Of a DNA stretch of 64,000 nucleotides, positions 61,323 to 64,000 are shown in pieces. Under the pieces are notes generated by a model. That model saw only the letters and a list, made by a program, of their open reading frames with translations. It did no database searches and was not told the DNA's origin. Numbering within the stretch: the stretch's first letter is position 1; every line of letters begins with the position of its first letter. The stretch is from NCBI GenBank assembly GCA_018350325.1, contig JAEVLN010000018.1, positions 314,185 to 378,184 of the forward strand, given 5' to 3'. Origin of the DNA: Globodera rostochiensis (taxonomy: Eukaryota; Nematoda; Chromadorea; Rhabditida; Heteroderidae). The position numbers were made by a program, and so were the translations under genes.

Positions 61323-62500
61323 ATGTCGTCTTCATCAGTATTCCGTTCCGTTAACAGATTGTGGCGTACGGATGCACATCTGCAAACTCGAAGACCACCG
61401 AGAGGGCGACGTTTGCTTGAGGGCATGTTGTTTTCCAATTTGCTTGAATTAATCAAATTTTGGGGTTTTTGTTGTCGTTGTTGTCCGATTAGCCTGCCGG
61501 TAAAACGTCGTTGCTTTCTTTTGTAGGCTTTGAGTGCCTGTCCGAATGCGCTCTACGGCTGTACTGCTCGAATGCGTCGACATGCATTGAACGAGCATAT
61601 ATCCAAGTCATTTCCGTTATCTTTGATCAGCATAGTCAAATGCGATATTCATTTTAAATAAATATAATTCAAGAATATTCATTTTAAATAAATATAATTC
61701 AACAATATTCATTGTAAATAAATATAAATTCAAGCACTGTCCGGCCAGCCTGCTCCTCTGTCCGTTCACGCGAAATCGCCATTTCGTCAGCACACGCGCA
61801 AAAACGATGCTGAAGCGCATTGCGAGAGGGTATTCCACACAGCAGAAGACAACACCATCATCATCCGTCGTTGTTCATGATCTTCATCATGGTCACGCTG
61901 CCCGCCGGACATTGCACTCGCGCACGTTGATCAGCTCACGCTCGAGCAGTACTTTCGACTTTTGCGCTCAAAACGCTTGTCTTTGGCTGTGGCGTTGCGT
62001 CGGCGAGAGTTGGAGCAGTTGTTGGAGAACAACAATAACATTGACGGGAAACATTTCAAAATGCATGGCGATGGAGTGGTAGAGGAGGAGGAGGACAGTA
62101 GCGAAGAGGAGGCAAAGATCACTGTGTGTCTCAGAAAGAAAAACAAATCAAATTATTTTTAAAACCAATTTAAAGGCATCTCAGTATCGTGCAATGCGTC
62201 AGCCCTTTTTGGTAATTTTTATTTTTCAATATTTTTTTTTAGTTTTTTTTTTTGGAAATTTAGGGATGCCGTCTTTGCGCATTGGATCCTGGTTCTCAAC
62301 ATCTTCATCAGCTCGGCAGTTTGAGGCAGTTTTTTTTTTGTGATTCAATGTGTGTGATTGTTTTGTTGACTATGATCTAGAAGATCACGGGCCAATCATC
62401 ATCATCTGATCAGACCCGTTGAATTTGACTCTGATCATGATCCAAAGTAGAGTTGATCGGGACCTGGACTGGTACTAACAAATAAGTCGCCAATTTTCGT
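61323..62500 (+). pseudogene. Right arm of inverted duplication; frameshifted gene copies
   Basis: This is the reverse complement of 20-1,560. The copy of the MLKRIARGYST gene starts at 61,807, but one C is lost after GGTCACGC (GGTCACGCTGCC against GGTCACGCCTGCC), shifting the frame after HHGHA; the later part (RSKRLSLAVALRRRELEQ) is intact in another frame. The opposite-strand helical ORF is broken by an extra AT (GATATATGC) and an extra T (GTTTTACC). The tandem array has about three units (61,650-61,733). Confidence 0.82.
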
Positions 62501-62684
62501 ACTGAATTTCTCCCTTATAATCGCGGTTTTTTCAAAATTAAAGTTCTTTGTTTTTGACCATTAGTCCCGGTTTTTTTGACCGTGATTTGATTGATTTTCC
62601 TCCCCCTTATAAAATACCGGTTTTTTAATTTTCTCAATCCCGGTCCCGGGTTTTCCCCAAAAATCCCGGTCCCGGCCAACTCTA
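62448..62684. mobile_element. TAGAGTTGATCGGGAC element (CCCGGTCCCG word)
   Basis: The ends TAGAGTTGATCGGGACC and GGTCCCGGCCAACTCTA are inverted; the flanks ATCCAAAG and ATCCGAAA match at 6 of 8. The interior has TCCCGGTCCCGG words. Bases 1-72 of the window are one end of the same element at the outer edge of the left duplication arm, so it predates the duplication. Confidence 0.8.
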
Positions 62685-62720
62685 ATCCGAAACATGGACC
62701 TTAACCATTTTGGATTTTAG

Positions 62721-63365
62721 GCCAGCAATCCGCAACGATGTTCAACAACAACAAGAACAGTACCAGACGGAAAAGGGAAATTTCATCAAACAACAGACAC
62801 ACATCAATCATCTGTTGATTACGCCCTCAAGTTTCTGCCAACATTGAACCGTCAGAACGCATTGTTTGTAAGCAACAAGTTCCATCAAAATCACATTGAC
62901 TGATCAAAATTCACTGATTTTTTTTGCAAAAAAAAATTGTTTGAAAACCCTTTCAGATTTCGCACGAAATGAGCCTCAACGTCGCGGGCGTCAATTTAAA
63001 TGAGCAATTCTTTCGCCCGAACTTCCCAATTTTTGCGTGCGACGAATTTGTTCGCCGAGGCAATAAATTATTCCATTTTTTCCTAAATAATACAAAAAAA
63101 AAATTGACAAAAAATTTCGGGAGGATCGAAGCGACTAAATGTTGACATTTATTCTCCCAAAAATTCCGACAACAAATAAATAAATCGAAATCCAGATCCG
63201 GGTCCTGATCCGTGAGCATTTAGATCAGTTCAGTGAACACTGCGCCGCCCATTTGGCCTATGAGGACGACGGACTCGCATTTTTTGCCCGATGTCCAAAT
63301 GCTCAGTACGGCTGCACCTTTCATTCGGATCACCAACTGTTGACTGTGGACGGTGGGCTGATACG
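62721..63365 (+). CDS. Partial gene, TRAF-type zinc-finger-like segment
   Basis: Exons 62721-62867, 62957-63049 and 63196-63365 join in phase (donors GTAAGC, GTTCGC, GTGAGA). The protein piece reads SSVDYALKFLPTLNRQNALF, then ISHEMSLNVAGVNLNEQFF, then IRVLIREHLDQFSEHCAAHL and FFARCPNAQYGCTFHSDHQL. The CPNAQYGC...H spacing resembles a TRAF-type zinc finger as in some F-box proteins (weak inference). The first exon starts at an acceptor directly after the palindromic element at 62,448-62,684, and the last donor runs into segmental repeat copy 3, so both ends are missing from view. Confidence 0.5.
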
Positions 63366-63389
63366 GTGAGAAAATCCTTCAAAATCCGT

Positions 63390-64000
63390 TTCATATTGAT
63401 CATGCATGATCTAGCCATCATGATCTGGTCGGTCTTTTTTGAAATACATACTTTCTCGAATCGAAAGTCCGGCCTTCGGCAGGTTCAACCTTAGTTTCGG
63501 GTTTCTGGAAACACTCAAAAACGAAAAATCAAAATGCCCTTCTCAAAATATTATTATCATTCACCCCCTTTTTGTGAACACAGCGTCACTTCTTACGTGA
63601 TTAGTACCCGGATTTATATTGAAAATTGTTCAATTGAATATGAAAAAAAGTCCGGGGGGAGGGGGGGGACGAAGTGCACCCATTGTAGTTTTCGCTTCTC
63701 TGCCTCGTCAGACGAAGACGGTATCGATTTTTCTGTCTACCCTCACCGATCCATCGCCCATAAAGTCGAATTGCTGACCCCTTCTCCCACAGTTGCTCAC
63801 AATCATTCGAATAAACTCTTCTTTATCGCATTAATTCATAAAAATCAGGAAACACACCCCTTTTTTGAATGATTTTGATGTCAAAAATTACGAAAAGTGT
63901 TCAAACTCGGGTCCGAGCTTAGAAATTGGACATTCGGATTCTACCGGTCAAAAATTTCTTGCGTTTCTAGTAATTACCAATTCTTGAAAATTTTCAGCTT
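63390..64000. repeat. Segmental repeat, copy 3 (runs off window)
   Basis: Same sequence as 60,127-60,775, including CATGATCTGGTCGGTC, TTTCTCGAATCGAAAGTCCG and GCCCTTCTCAAAATATTATT, but lacking about 55 bp after GGTCGGTC. It continues past the right edge. Confidence 0.85.

Overview
This window is nuclear DNA of a nematode. Genes are split into many small exons by short AT-rich introns. The set of orthologues (LAS1, lysyl-tRNA synthetase, a small Crumbs, mTERF3, TOM22, a LAP1/LULL1-like torsin cofactor, an FMR1/FXR protein, a Rab32-type GTPase, MOSPD1, two Ly6-like secreted proteins) is animal. Gene style fits a nematode, and the many GC-AG introns point (inference) to a plant-parasitic tylenchid such as a cyst nematode. 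Exon models were built by hand from splice signals, reading phase and family similarity; phases close across nearly every model given, which is the main reason for confidence in the coordinates.

Layout. 1-1.56 kb is the left arm of an inverted duplication whose decayed partner lies at 61.3-62.5 kb; it carries a small gene for a probably mitochondrial protein (minus) and a 30-bp tandem array. 2.5-10.2 kb (minus) is a 12-exon LAS1 pre-rRNA endonuclease gene, with a complete Ly6-like gene nested in one intron on the opposite strand (7.3-8.75 kb). 10.9-15.6 kb (plus) is a 15-exon lysyl-tRNA synthetase with a mitochondrial-type leader. 15.6-19.3 kb is repeat-rich and without a recognisable gene. 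19.4-20.1 kb (plus) is a small Crumbs protein. 21.2-35.0 kb holds four minus-strand genes in a row: FMR1/FXR, LAP1/LULL1-like, TOM22 and mTERF3. 37.4-40.3 kb (plus) is a Rab32/GLO-1-like GTPase. 41.7-43.7 kb (minus) is an unrecognised membrane protein; 45.1-49.1 kb (minus) is a 674-residue disordered scaffold-like protein. 51.4-53.4 kb (minus) is MOSPD1/3. 54.6-55.1 kb is a transposon-type ORF remnant. 56.7-58.8 kb (plus) is a second Ly6-like secreted or anchored protein. 59.1-59.8 kb (minus) is the C-terminal half of a ribokinase-like gene, probably broken. 60.1-64 kb is repeated segments plus one partial gene (62.7-63.4 kb).

The genes do not form one pathway. They are housekeeping (rRNA processing, tRNA charging, mitochondrial gene expression and import), membrane and polarity functions, and RNA binding.

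The most unusual content is non-coding. At least fifteen short palindromic elements (about 60-640 bp) sit in introns and spacers. Many end in TAG/CAG...CTA/CTG, are flanked by 8-bp target duplications (six are perfect), and have an interior made of one private short word reiterated in both orientations. A related group has long inverted terminal arrays of a 13-30 bp word. Other notable points are a high share of GC-AG introns, one apparent AT-AG intron, and decayed exon echoes lying just downstream of two genes.
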